Assembly: GCF_037038585.1 (NCBI RefSeq)
Contig: NC_092523.1
Location: forward strand, 34,573,501-34,637,500
DNA from: Patagioenas fasciata
Lineage: Eukaryota > Chordata > Aves > Columbiformes > Columbidae
DNA: 64,000 nt
Direction: 5' to 3'
Within the stretch, counting starts at the first letter, position 1, and every line of letters begins with the position of its first letter. Positions 26,354 through 38,928 of the stretch are shown piece by piece. The position numbers and the translations under genes were made by a program. The notes under the pieces were generated by a model. It did no database searches, was not told the origin of the DNA, and was given only the letters and a program-made list of their open reading frames with translations.

Positions 26354-26379
26354 GAAAACAAACAAACAAACAAACAAAC
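26354..26379. repeat. (AAAC)n microsatellite
   Basis: Tandem AAAC units, six or so copies without interruption. Confidence 0.9.
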
Positions 26380-28834
26380 TCCAAGACAACACACACCAAG
26401 AGAGGACATTCCTGGCTTTCTGAGCCTGCAGACAGAAAATTTAAGATTATGCTTATCAGTTGCAGTTTGCTATTCAAGAAGCTAAAAAACAGGGGAAAGT
26501 ACTGGACCTATGCAAAAATTATAAATTAAAGTTTAAAAAGAGAAGATAGTTGAGCCAATTGAGTGTTTCAAAACAACTTCAAAGCTAAGGAGTTGTAGGA
26601 ATGTCCTTCTCCAGCTCACATGTATTTGCAGCCTGGAAATTTCTAACGCCTGGGAAAGGGCTGCAGTACCAGAGCCCCACTCCTCCTCTCTTTGCCAGGT
26701 ACATGAAAAGAATACCAGAGCTGCTTGTCATACAAGCTAGGAAAAGGAAAGAGGATTTCTCCTTTGCCAGGGAAAGCTAAGGGTACTGCTAATTTATCAG
26801 TCATCCACTAACCAAAAGCTGATATGAAAAGTTCACCAGGGTCCAAGTTAGCAACGTTCTGGCTCCTTGACTGTGCAATTAGGAAAGACTTCAAACTGTA
26901 CATAAACAGTTGCACCTTGTTGCTTGGGGAATTTTTTTTTTTAATAAGTAGCATTTATTACAAGAACATTTCCCATATACCCATGTGTTTTGAAATAGAA
27001 AACAGGCTGTGCAGTAGGGAATACTCTGGCCTTTCACCTCTGCAGAGCTAGTTGAAGTACTCGTTCCACACGTGCAAGTGATTGTCAAACTCCATTTAGT
27101 ATCCTAGGCTGTTGCTGTCTAAACTTCACAAACCATGGCCTAGTCCACTACAGTTTATTATGATAGAGAGTAAGCTCCAAAGTAGGACAGAAGGCTTATG
27201 GCTTAAAACGTACACTCTGAAGTGGTCTTTTTAGTTTGTTTCCACCTCTACCAGGGCTTACTCTAGTTCTGCAGCCTGCAACAGAGCACTTCATGAGTTT
27301 ACAGAATGATGAATTGGTTTTAAATATTTTCTCCTTATAACATACTTTTCAACTCTCAGTCTGCCAAATTGTGAGGAAAACAATTCCTTCCATCAAGGCA
27401 GAGACATATTGGGAGAGACAATAGGAAACTGACATCCAAAAATATTCTGATGTGAAAGAAGCATGCCTTTCAGTAAGGCCAGGGGAAAATGTTGCTGTAA
27501 TGCAGGCAGAGGAGTTTGATTGTCTGAGGCTGGCATCATGCTACTACTCTGGTGCCTAATTTGTGCCATCGCCCCCAAAATCTCAAAAACTTTAGTGATA
27601 TGAAGCTGACACAGCTTCCCTCCCACCTCTGGTTCAGGAAGAAAAAAAAAAAAGAAAAATAAAAAAAGAGAGAAAGCAAGAAAGTGAGAAAAAAACCAAG
27701 AAACAAGAAACAAGAAACCACCACCCACAAACCAAACACACTAAGAGTAGTTGTACTCTTTCATATTGCACTGGGTAGATAATAACATTTGGCACAAAAA
27801 TCAAATTAAATACCAATCTAGAGAGCAAGACCTTCAAATATTATGATTCTGAGGAGGTCACTTTATACAGTCATTAAATTCAGAGGATGTATATTTGCAG
27901 GTAAGAAAAGTTGTAATACCAATGATCTTATAGTACAACAACACAAGAAGATCTATTGAAAGTATTTGTTTTCTTAAATGGCACAAGAACAAGAACTTAA
28001 AATGTCACACTGCTATGTATTTGCAAAAATCTATTTTCATAGCTAGAGCTATTAGGAAAGCAAAAATGATGAGTAGAGAAAGCTATAGCTAGGTATGTAG
28101 TTTGAAATCCCTACTATCATTACCTTAGAAGACTCATCTTAGTTTCGCATTTTTTCATTCAAGATCTGCTTACTTAAAAGTTGCTCAGTATGTCTAGCAA
28201 GCCCTGTCCCAGGGCAGTATTCTTTCATATAAGATGCCTGAAAACCAGACAGAAGAAAATAAAACAGCCTTACTTCACTGACAGGAATATACCTTTATTA
28301 AGTGGATAAAAGGCTCTATTTTAATCCAGCTTAGCTGGTAATTTTGATCTAGTATGAAAAAACAGAAGCACTTTGGGGAGATAAAAGAAAATATGTACCC
28401 ATACTCTGTAAATGGGTGAAGCATTTTCTTAAAAGAAGTCACTGAAAATAAACTAGGAAACAGCCTTACGTCAGTATTGCCTTTCAAACTTTTTTTTTTT
28501 TTTGAGAATTATAGAGGTGGGGATGAGAAAGAGTGAAGAGAGTTGAAACTTAACTCACGATACATCAGTAAAACAGGATCTAGTTATTGCTGTCCAGAAC
28601 AACAGCACCTTGGAGAGCAAGTGACCTTCCAGTATACAGGCAGAAAAAAAATCCTTCGTCCAGAGCTCAGTCTCATAAGCATGTGACTTCCACTGAGATT
28701 AAGAGCCATCACCTGTCTAGAAAAAGGTTAAGGCCACCCTCCCCCTGCATGTATCTAACAAGGTTAGAAGGGACATATGTGCAGCTACCAGTACAGTAAA
28801 GAGATGTGAACAAACTTTACAGACACTTAAGCAG

Positions 28835-28939
28835 TCCCAAATTACAAAAACACAACAACAAAAACACCCCACACAAACCAACAAAACACACCAAACCACC
28901 ACATACAAAACCCCAACCAAAACCAACCAAATATCCCCA
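28835..28939. repeat. G-free A/C-rich low-complexity tract
   Basis: On the + strand 105 consecutive bases contain no G and very few T. The composition is a run of AACC, ACACC and CAAAA variants; a similar but shorter tract lies at about 29255-29345. The minus strand is correspondingly G/T-rich with GGTTGG and GGTTGGGG groups. Confidence 0.8.
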
Positions 28940-30269
28940 GCTAAATACCACCAAAACTCAGAATATCTCACTGAAAAGGACTTTATGTACATAGGCATTA
29001 GCAGCAGGCACAGATAAGGACATTTAATAAGTGAGAGTAAGAGGTGGAAGCCAATTTTAAATTGAAATCTACAGATAAACAAATTACACATACCACAAAT
29101 TATATGAATGTTATGAACCTGCATTTTATTCTTCCATCTCACTTACTGCGCTTTCTTGTCCATCAGAAATTCTTCTAAGCAGGCTCTAGCTAGTAAGAAA
29201 GGAAAACACAAAGAGTGAACAAAATGGGTAAATCCTCTGTCATAAGGAACAACAAAAAAAAACACCAATCACACAACACATCCGAAACAACAGAAAAAAA
29301 AAAGCACACACAAAACACCACCAGTAAAACCATGAAACAAACACACTAACCACACTTTCCAAGCTCTCACTGACTTATTGTTGACTCATTTAGGGGATAA
29401 AACCAAAACACTAACAAAAAGACCCACCAGAGTGCCTGATAAGAGCTGTAGATACTGTCCTAGAGCAACTCAAATATAGGGCAAAGAGATGCTTAAAGAA
29501 CATTACCCATGCACATATTAGCTTTGCTAATATCATATATAAAGACAAATCTGTAACACCATGATATGAAAATGAGTCAACATGTACAGGACCACTACAA
29601 AATTCTCCAGTTCTTTTTTAATGTAAGGGATTCAAATGTCAAAATAAAGCTGATCAAGCCGATGCAAGAAAAACAAAAGGAATGCAAAGTATTTATTTAG
29701 TAACACCAACAAGCAACAGAAGGTATCTGCAACTTAAAAAAAAGCCAGATTTCTACGAATAGGACAGGTATCATCAGCTAATACTGCACTTCTCTTCCTC
29801 AGTACGGGAAATATGCATGACATCAGTCCAGATTTTTCAAGCCATTAGAGTTGGTGCATGCCATGGTCTCAAGTGACTGTAGCCAAAAAACTCAGCTGAA
29901 GGGCTGGAAGGACTAAAAAGTGCAATTAACTACTACATTACAAATAAGACAAGATGTAAAGCAAGAGTTTGAAAGGGAAATCTCCTTATCAATATTTCTG
30001 TTTATATGAAACAGGATCGTGTACAAAGCCAGAGGAGTGCATTGCATAGCTGGAACAAGCACCAGCAATGTAATCAGTCTGATATCAAATGAGCAACGGG
30101 GTTGCTTTAAGAACCCAGGACACTGCACCCTGAAGCTGACTGTCAGGCTGAGGGGGACGCTGAAGCAGCAGATAAAGCCCATGTATTTGTTGTAAACTTT
30201 CCAGCATTCAGACTTTATTTGTCTGAGGTTGATACTCCCCTCTGTGGGTGGAGAAGCCGAGGGACTGGC

Positions 30270-30277
30270 TGACGTCA
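30270..30277. promoter_or_regulatory. CRE palindrome (TGACGTCA) in PDLIM3 proximal promoter
   Basis: A full 8-bp cAMP-response element lies 191 nt upstream of the PDLIM3 start codon and about 20 nt upstream of a TATA-like GATAAAG (30291-30297). It is one of few CpG-containing motifs in this AT-rich region. CREB/ATF family factors bind this sequence; function here is inferred from position. Confidence 0.5.
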
Positions 30278-30290
30278 CCCAAAGCGCAGG

Positions 30291-30297
30291 GATAAAG
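30291..30297 (+). promoter_or_regulatory. TATA-like element, PDLIM3
   Basis: GATAAAG about 165 nt upstream of the ATG, at a reasonable distance for transcription to start near 30,320. It is a weak match to the TATA consensus, and the true start site is unknown. Confidence 0.3.
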
Positions 30298-30460
30298 TGC
30301 AGTGCCCACAGCTCTGGGGTGAGTAAAACTTCCCAAGAGGTGTCCGAGGTGGGCTGCCCTGTCCAGCAGGTGCTCCACTGACAGCACCCTTCCTCCTGCA
30401 GCTCGGCTCCTTACACAGACCTCAGGGAAAAAGAACAGGAACCAAGAAAAACTGTCCACA

Positions 30461-30553
30461 ATGCCACAAAACGTCATTCTCCAAGGACCAGCACCCTGGG
30501 GATTCCGGCTCTCAGGAGGAATAGATTTTAACCAACCCTTAATCATAACCAGG
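30461..30553 (+). CDS. PDLIM3: PDLIM3 exon 1, start codon and N-terminal half of PDZ domain
   Basis: The ATG at 30461 opens the characteristic ALP N-terminus (M-P-Q-x-V-I-L-x-G-P), followed by the PDZ carboxylate-binding loop P-W-G-F at residues 12-15 and R-L-S-G-G-I-D-F. That loop holds the C-terminus of partners such as alpha-actinin. The exon ends at ACCAGG|GTATGT in phase 0 after residue 31. The start was chosen because it begins exactly at the known family N-terminus and an A lies at -3. Confidence 0.98.
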
Positions 30554-31181
30554 GTATGTACTCTTTCAATTTCCTTTCTATTTATTATGTATATTAGTTA
30601 TTGCAGATTTTTGCCTTTTACTTCTCTGGAGTTCAGAGATGCAGACGAAACTGTGAGTAGATTAGCAAGTAGCTGCTAGTTCTGAGGAGAGCCAGCTGAA
30701 TGCTAACAGTTTTTACAAGTTTTGTGCTGTGACATATTTCTGGGATTGCTTTATTGGTGTAAGAGACGTTAGCTGCATTTCTACTTACGCTTCAAAAACT
30801 GAATTTAAGTGCCTTGGAGGCAGAAAAACTCTGGCATGACTTCCCCAGGCATTCAGATGAGAAAATTAGTTTTGAGCCTACTAAAAGCCAGACCCCGCTT
30901 TTATCATTTTCATGACTAACCTCTGTGATCACTGGGGGAGAAGACTGCTTGGCAGCAGCTCCTCACGTCTGGAAGTTTGTGCTTTGCAAACTCCCTGCCA
31001 AGTTTACAAGATTAATCTGACTCTCATTTAATTAAATCAAGTTCTGATTATTGCCAGGAAAGGCAACAACATTTGTTTTTACACATGCAAAGGTTTTCAC
31101 TTTCATGAATGATACATCAGTGAATTATTAGAAAGTTATCCAGTTCTGAATAGGAAAGAGATAGTTCTTTGGTGTTTTCTG

Positions 31182-31191
31182 CCATATTTGG
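31182..31191. promoter_or_regulatory. CArG box (CC-ATATTT-GG), PDLIM3 intron 1
   Basis: Perfect CC(A/T)6GG element about 630 nt after exon 1. SRF with myocardin-type cofactors binds such sites in muscle genes. The sequence is seen; regulatory use is inferred from the muscle role of PDLIM3. Confidence 0.45.
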
Positions 31192-31901
31192 AAACAGACA
31201 ATTTACTTTACCCCCTATTAAAGGGCAACATTCCAAGCCTTCATTTTTTCATCCATTTTGAGCTATTAATTGCAATTTATTTAAGAAATAGCTACTCGAT
31301 GAATGGAGTGTATAAAACACTGTCAGCTGCCCTGCATCTACAGACAGAACTATTCAAAAGACAGGATATGTATTTTGATAATTTGTATATTTTGGAAATT
31401 GTGTTCAATGCACATCAGACTAGAATTAGTTCTTCTTATATTTTTGCTGCTTTTCAGAACCTCAGACACACCAAGCACGTGTTCCATGAGCCTCAAAATC
31501 ACCAATGCTTTATTTTTCCTTTTAAAAAGCCCCGCACTATGACTCAATATATACACTATGCCTGGTATTAAATAAATGTCAAGAGCTTTGAAGGATGGAT
31601 ACCAGTGGTGATGTCTTGCAGTAAATATGGTTCTAAACAAGAGACTGTAGAAAGTTTAAGGATCAACCTTTCAAATATTATACTAGTAAAAATTAGTTCA
31701 TTTAATCACATATCCCATTTTTACATAAGTATAAAAGATTTTACTTAAACAGAAGACAGAATGGGATTATTTGACTGTATGTAGCTTTCTAACAAATAGC
31801 CAGGACATAAGAAAGCCTTTGGAGAAACAGGAGACAAAAAACACTCAATAACAAAAGGAAAAAAAAGAGAAACACCTCTGGACGTTTTGGGGAGTTCATT
31901 G

Positions 31902-31911
31902 CCTTTTATGG
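31902..31911. promoter_or_regulatory. CArG box (CC-TTTTAT-GG), PDLIM3 intron 1
   Basis: Second perfect CC(A/T)6GG element, 720 nt from the first. Paired CArG boxes are common in smooth and skeletal muscle enhancers. Confidence 0.45.
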
Positions 31912-34392
31912 GCCTCCAAAAGAAAAATAGTTTCCATTATCTCCAATGAAAAATATCTTAGCGGTGTCTGGTTTGTATTTTCTTTGTGTTTAGATTAAGT
32001 GCAATGAAGTTTAAAACTGCAATAACAAAGGATGTTACTATAAATGTAAATTTTCTAAAGAATAAATGATTCTGCAATTGACTCATACCTACTAAATGCC
32101 TCACAAGACATAAGTGATCAGTTTCTAGCAACACAGAAATTCTCAAAATCACATTTCAAGTAGAACTATGAAACAAAATACATATTGGGAAAAATGACAT
32201 GTTTAAGTGTGGTTAGCTTAAGTTCAATAATATTATTTGTAGATTTGTTTAAAATTAATATTTCTGTTGTTGCAGCGTACATTTAGAAAAGTCCCTAAAT
32301 AAGTATTCATGCAGTAGCCCTTAAGAAGTAGTGAATATTTTGCAAGTTCCACATGCCATGTTTATGGAGCCCAGGTGTTCCTTTCATAAAAGGTATCACC
32401 AGCAGCCTGCTGACATTTGGCTTAACTGTCCAGACAATTAAAAAAAAAGCCATTAAAACAATAAATAGAAATTATTTTAAAATACATTTCTAATAAAATA
32501 ACTGGACAGGTGTTGTTTGGTTGGCTATAGTCCTTGTTCAATGGCTGAAAGCTTTTACTGGGACTTGTCAAGAGACACACGACACACAATATAAGAGATC
32601 ATCATCCACCTGTCTAAAGAACAGATGTCACCTCTAAAACCCATCTGTGGTTTCCCAAGCAAGGCAATTCTCTTGACTGTTTCAAGCAAATGCAAAAACC
32701 ACAGACCATGATCACTGGGAGAGTATGAAGAACAGAGGGGACTAAAAATAGACATATTCTGATTCCGTTAGGGTAAGAAACAATGAATTAACTGGAAATA
32801 ATGAAAACACTTCCTGAAATTCTTGGAACTTCACACAGATGCAAAGAAATTACATCAGTGAAACTGATCAAAACCCTAGTCTTAATGAAACTGAATAATT
32901 TCAGTTTATTCTGACCAGAAGATAACTTTTTGCAATCTAGAATTTAGGTCACATTGAATAAAGCACTACAGAAACAATTAAAACTTGTAGAGGGAATGGG
33001 GAAATATTTTCAACTCCAGATTGAAATTCTATTTTAATACAAACCTTTACAGATCACATGCAAACACTAAATTACTTTTAATAAATAACATAGCACTTAC
33101 TTTGGCTGTAACAGAACCCATGATAAGAAAAATTCTCTCAACTAGCTTTTTTTTACTTCATACATGGCACAAATTAGAGAACTGCTCTTATAAGTGAGAC
33201 TATATGGACTTTTCTGTCCTTCGTGCTGGTATTTGTTTACTTCAAAATAAGCAGCTAGTGTTATATTGGATGAATCAGCCTGTCCCCTTTGTTCTGCTGT
33301 TCCAGAAAAGCTAAATTCCAGCAGCTTATGTGCTACATTCACCAATTTCACGTTGCTGTTTTGCTTATCAAAGGTGACCTAAAATGGCAATACATACCTA
33401 AGGGACCTAAATACTACTCAGTGACCAAAGACCTGTTTACATGGTGTGGTGTTATGAGAAGTTACCTGTTTGCAAATAAAGGTCTGCAATTGTAGAACAA
33501 GCTTTAGTAACATCTAAGGTCATGGCCTCTCTACAATAGTTATTTTAAAACAGAATTATGTTGCATTTCAGTTATTTTAACCATGATGCAGATTATCAAC
33601 GAGCCCAAAAAGAGGCAAGCATAAAAAGTTGAGCTTAGGGCTCTTTCTGTGAATGTCACTGATGCTGGTACATTTCCATGAGGCATGAATTGCACCACAC
33701 AGATCAGCTTGAAGGATCAGGGTCACTGTTATTCAAGTGTGATGGAACTTAAAGCTAAGCACTTCAAGGAGTTCAGCATCTGGCTTAGACATGAATAAAG
33801 AGAAAAATGTCATTTTGGCATTATGAGCTGATTCTGATTAATTAACTAGTTCTGATTAATTAGCAACACAACTTGAGAGGCCAGGGTAGCAGAAAATAGA
33901 CTAACTGCTGTATTTGTCCTCAAATGTGATAAGACAAGTGCCTTTCTGTATTATCCAGTCAATGGCATGTCATGAACATGAAGTAGCACAATTTCTTAAC
34001 AGTTCTATTCTGCTGTTGCCTGGAGTTGTAAGGGAAAAACTTAACTTTTTTTCAAGTAAATTACACAATGGCATTTGAGACAGAAGACACAAAAACAAGT
34101 TGCAATAACTACAAAGTGGAAGCTCTTTAATGCAGAAGTGTGAAGATAGTTTCCATCTAATTTGAAGTTATGGTGAATAAAGCATTCATGGTGATCTGAC
34201 AATTGAACTACAGAGGGTCTGTCAGAATTAAAAACTCTCATTTTTTGTAATTAACCATATAGTTGTTTACAGGCCCACTCCCTCCCTCTCTTGCCAGCCC
34301 AACAGGAAATAAGAAAGCACAGTGAAGTTTATTTTCTCTATCAATTTTCATGGTGCTTAAGCAGTTAAATTTTGTTTGTTTGTTTTTTTCAG

Positions 34393-34544
34393 ATTACACC
34401 TGGAAGCAAGGCTTCAGCTGCCAACCTGTGCCCTGGTGATGTTATTGTAGCTATTGATGGCCTAGGCACAGAGAACATGACACATAATGATGCCCAGGAG
34501 AGAATTAAAGCAGCTGTACATCAGCTTTGTTTGAGAATAGAGAG
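34393..34544 (+). CDS. PDLIM3: PDLIM3 exon 2, C-terminal half of PDZ domain
   Basis: A 152-nt exon encoding I-T-P-G-S-K-A, then [13 protein letters not shown] and the alpha-B helix region ([13 protein letters not shown]) of the PDZ fold, about residues 32-81. It starts in phase 0 and ends in phase 2 at GAGAG|GTATGT. Confidence 0.98.
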
Positions 34545-35990
34545 GTATGTGTACATGCCTGCTTACTTCTGAAAGAAGATACTACCCAACCAACTCATTA
34601 TAGAGTACAACTATTATATAGCATAACTATTTTCTATAGTTTTAAGATTTTCACAAAACTTTTAAAATTACAAGCACCCAGACCTACCCAACCAACAGGC
34701 AAGACATGTCATGGGCACAAGAAGACTAGCTTCCTCGGGCTACTCACCACATTTACCGAGCTGCGAACCATACCTCTGACTGCCCCTGCTGACTCCACAA
34801 GTCCTGTATTTGCTGTCAGTAATCAAAGAGTTCTTCATATTTTGGGGAAATAATAAAATCCTCAGCTAGGTGTCACTAGTTCAGTTACCTCTCTGCTCTC
34901 ATGTGCCCTGAGCAACAGGTGCTAATCATTGCCACGTCCTCCCAGTCACAGACAGAGCTGATAGTATATCCTCCCAGTTAAGGAAAGCAACATCACATCA
35001 GACTTTCATAAGGGGTGACAAAGGAGGCAGTTTAAAGACAACTGCTTTGGTCACAATGTATTAAACCACATACAGGATTCTCAAAGCAATATTAATACCA
35101 AAACAAAACTAAAAAACTGTCTCTGACCTAAGCTGCAGGGGTTCACAAACTTTTTGTGTTCATTTCTCTCAACTAAAGCCAGGCAGAGAAAGAACCTGCA
35201 TTTTTACAGCTCCTGAGTTTGCTCAGCCTTTAATGAGAATCACCTATCAGTTGTCTCCAAGAATCAGACAGCTTTAATTGACCTGAGGCCCTCCAGGAGG
35301 TACAGGACTTTATTGCAACTGATCACAGCATTTCTTTCCAAATACACAAGGTGTTGTCTGATTATTAGAGCATACATCATGGTTTAAAAATCCTACAGTT
35401 AATTCTAGGTTCTGCTACAGGTTGATATATGCCATTTAGCAATTTTCAAAATATGATAAATGTAATTGTGCCTATAAATATGTGCATATTTTAAAATGCT
35501 AAACATTTGTGTTTATATAATAAACAGTGCTAGATTAATATTTAACATTAATATTACACTACTTGAAAATTAGCTGCCAAATTTCACTTTGCCAACGAAA
35601 AGCGAATTGTAACTGATATTTGTTAAATATATTTGTTATCTCTGCTTAAGTGACTGAAAGAATAATCTGTGCAACCTCTATTTACAATTGCACATAAACT
35701 TTGCATACCTAGTTTGGACTCCTCCACATTGACCTTTCATTCGCAATTGGTAACTACTAACATTATTTCCCATGGTTCTTAATATACATAATTTTTTTTA
35801 AAAGTAAATAGACTTTTTATATATTGTTTACATATAGTACACATTATATATTGTTGAAGTGTTTTTATGTCAAAACATTAAAAAAGCATAGAACAAACTG
35901 CAAATTTTCAAGCTGCATTATATTTTACAGGGGCATACACAACTCTACAGGAATCCAAATTATTTAAATTCTGCCTTTCTTTCTTTCTAG
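34545..35990 (+). other. PDLIM3: PDLIM3 intron 2
   Basis: AT-rich, 1.45 kb, ending in a TTTC-repeat polypyrimidine tract and TAG acceptor. Nothing else was recognised. Confidence 0.9.
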
Positions 35991-36075
35991 GGCAGGAACT
36001 AAATTATGGTCCCCACAAGTTTCAGAAGATGGCAAAGCACATCGCTTCAAGATAAATTTGGAAGCTGAACCACAG
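35991..36075 (+). CDS. PDLIM3: PDLIM3 exon 3, post-PDZ segment
   Basis: Encodes about residues 82-110, including [13 protein letters not shown] and [10 protein letters not shown], conserved in ALP. It completes the arginine codon split from exon 2 and ends in phase 0 (CCACAG|GTATGA), the phase needed by either exon 4 or exon 5. Confidence 0.98.
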
Positions 36076-38906
36076 GTATGAATTGTTAAAAATTACCTGA
36101 CCATTTCCATTTGCCTTTTTACACTCTAAATGAGCTCCCTTGAGGTCGTTAAAATTCTTTAAAGAGCACTTCATCGATTATCTGCCAGTTTAAGCTAATA
36201 GGAACCATCACGATTATGATATGTATGAAAGTCATTTTATCTGACTGGATGTTTTTGAGTTTTCAGGTATAACTGAAACAAAACATTAACAAGTTACATA
36301 CATTCTAATTTTTCTTTAAAACTGTATATATGACATAGATTTATTATGGAAAGAAAATATTTCCTTTTATTCTGATATGGTTTAAGTTGCTTTAACTCTT
36401 TTAGAGATTCTTCATCATGTGAGGAAGCTCTTTTATCAGGAATAAATGTCAAGCACTAAAGCAGTGCACTCATTACATCACAAAAGTAATTTTGATGTAA
36501 CAATCAGTTAAACAGAGAGATCCATTAACACTGGGTCTCTTTACTTCCATACATTTTCATACTACACCATGAAAATGAAAGTTACAAGTTTGTACAAAAC
36601 CTCTGTACTGATCAAGCAGCAGCAAATCTTTCACCTCTTCTGACCAGCAAAGTCTTGATCCTTGTCTACAACTAGTGCTTTCTTCCTTTGTCATTCCTCT
36701 TTAACCTACATGAACATTTGCTCTTCTCAAGAGGGGGGGAAAGAAGAGCATTCTGCTGATCCTGGAAAGCCAGGATCAAAGCAAGTATGTCAAAGTATTT
36801 ATTCTGTGCTATCCTAGAAAAAATGTAAGTGCAGATTCCATTTCAATAAATGCTATGCAATAAATACTTCCAGCAATTCTGTTTTCATGGAGACACTCCC
36901 AAGCATGAATATGGCATTTCAGTGTTCTAGTTCTCTCTTCTTTCCAATCTAAAAACCTGCATTAAGTAATACAGCAAACTTAATCAGAAATATCATAGCC
37001 TCTTCAGCAGCAGGAGACATTACAGTGAAGAAACAAAACTATTCTAGTGGCATATTTTTGTGGAATAGCTAGGATATACATAAAATACATAGCAGTGGAA
37101 CAAATTCACTAAAAGAGCTACAAAGAAAAACATGCAGGCGTGTATGACAGGAGAGTAATCCCTTTGCAGGAAAGCTGCATTCCTAAAAAGGATAGTTACT
37201 TAAAAATAAATCACAAGATTTCACTAAGAGCTATTTGGCAGACTACTGAAAAGCAGTCTCCACTGGGCAAACAGAAAAGCTGTTTCCCCTAGATTAAATA
37301 GCTCACCTCTTCATTTTAGTGAATCTCTCTCTCTCTTTTCTTCCTAGGAAAATCAGGGGTATTGAGTATATTTAATGAATAGTAGGCCCCAGAAAAGTAG
37401 CAAAGGTAGTAAATAAATATGCTAAACCATTCTAGGGATGGTTTACATTTTCAGATCAAGTACCTTCACCTAAGAACATCCATCACTCTGACCTCCCTGT
37501 AGAAAAAAAATACATTATTTTTTTCTACAATTGCTGAATTTTTAAATTAAATTTTACTGCCTGTTTAGCCACAACACATGAGACACAGCAGCATGTATAG
37601 CAGTAATGGACAGTACAACACCAAATTTTCCTTAACCTCAGATGACAAATTACTGCATAACTACAACCTGTGCTGTTTAGGTCATATTAGAGTATGCTGC
37701 AGTCCAACACTGAATATAGGCAGTGAAGCCCAGATGAATCCAAAAGCATGACAGAGTTACTTCAAATGTAAAATCTTTTTATCCAGAAAGTATTGTACAT
37801 ATAGACTCATGTGCAGAAACAGAAAAACATTGAGTTCTATAAAAAGTATTTCCTCTACATACGTAGTAATTTAAAATACTCAAAATATCATAGATGTTAT
37901 AAACAGGATCAGATTTTTTTCACTCTAGCCAGGTAGATGTTTTAAAGTTCACTAAGAAAGTTTCACAAAGGGAAGTAATGATTTAATGCACATTATAAGC
38001 CAACTGAATAACAATAATAGACAAAGACATATACAATCTTCTTAGTAAGTATTGAATTTGTATTTGCAAGATAATAATTATAAATGAAAGTAAAACATTT
38101 TAAATTGCTCAGCAGTTTGGTCCAATATTTGGCCAAAGAATGCTTACTTTAGCATCAATGAATAAAAATTATTCTATGGGTGCTTGGACATAGCTACGTG
38201 AAAACTGATGAACTAAATTCTCTGCCTACCTGCAGCTATGGGACAAAGAAACTTCACACCACAATAAACTTTTGCACCAGGCTGAGCATCCCCAAAGAGT
38301 CATGTGGAGATTAACAGAGGCAATTGTCATAGCACAATGAAATCTCTCACTGTTTTTCTTCTGAGTAGAGGAAACTGAGGTAACAATTCTAGTAAATAAT
38401 TTGCAGCTACAAGCAGCTGACTGAGATCCACTCTTGAAATCTACACATTGCCACATAAAAACCCACCACCCAGTTTTGTCTGTCTGGAGCAACCTATAGT
38501 GTGATGGATAAATAATAAGAAAGTATTACTAGTACAATCATATGGTATTCTGTATAAAAGCAATTTAGAACATAAGATTCACGAAGAATATAATTAGGAA
38601 GAGAAGAGAAAATATAACAATCTAAATGGCAAACTATCTTATAAAAGTATTTTTAAAATCCTTTCTACTGTATTGTCAATGTAAAGCAATACTATGACCT
38701 GTAAATTTTTTCTGTCACAATCCCTTTAAACTCATCTTAAATGAATTTGTTTCCATTACCACAATTTGAATTGATTTTATTTGGGCTTTCCTTTTTTATT
38801 TCTAACTTTGCCTTTGAAGATTTTGTTCAGTGTGACCAGCCTTCCAGCCATGAAATACGTTATACATTCCTGGGAGATATAAATATGCTATTCCATATAT
38901 AAGTAT

Positions 38907-38928
38907 AAAAAAAAAAAAAAAAAAAAAA
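38907..38928. repeat. A22 homopolymer
   Basis: Twenty-two consecutive A residues on the + strand. Confidence 0.95.

Larger units (their letters stand above)
17531..30200. other. SORBS2-PDLIM3 intergenic region
   Basis: About 12.7 kb with no gene that I can support on either strand. It contains oligo-A tracts (near 23271-23284), an (AAAC)n microsatellite (26354-26379), a purine-rich tract (about 27640-27720) and two A/C-rich tracts (28835-28939 and about 29255-29345). A CArG-like palindrome (CC-AAATTT-GG) occurs at 25333-25342. Muscle enhancers shared by the two flanking genes could lie here but cannot be recognised by eye. Confidence 0.7.
30554..34392 (+). other. PDLIM3: PDLIM3 intron 1
   Basis: A 3.8-kb intron, acceptor in a T-rich stretch (gtttgtttttttcag). 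It contains two perfect CArG boxes (31182-31191 and 31902-31911), listed separately. No other gene was seen on either strand. Confidence 0.9.

Noticed and set aside
28717-29142. A 141-codon minus-strand frame
   Set aside because: It is kept open by the G-free A/C-rich tract, and the V/C/W/L-rich product is a low-complexity artefact.
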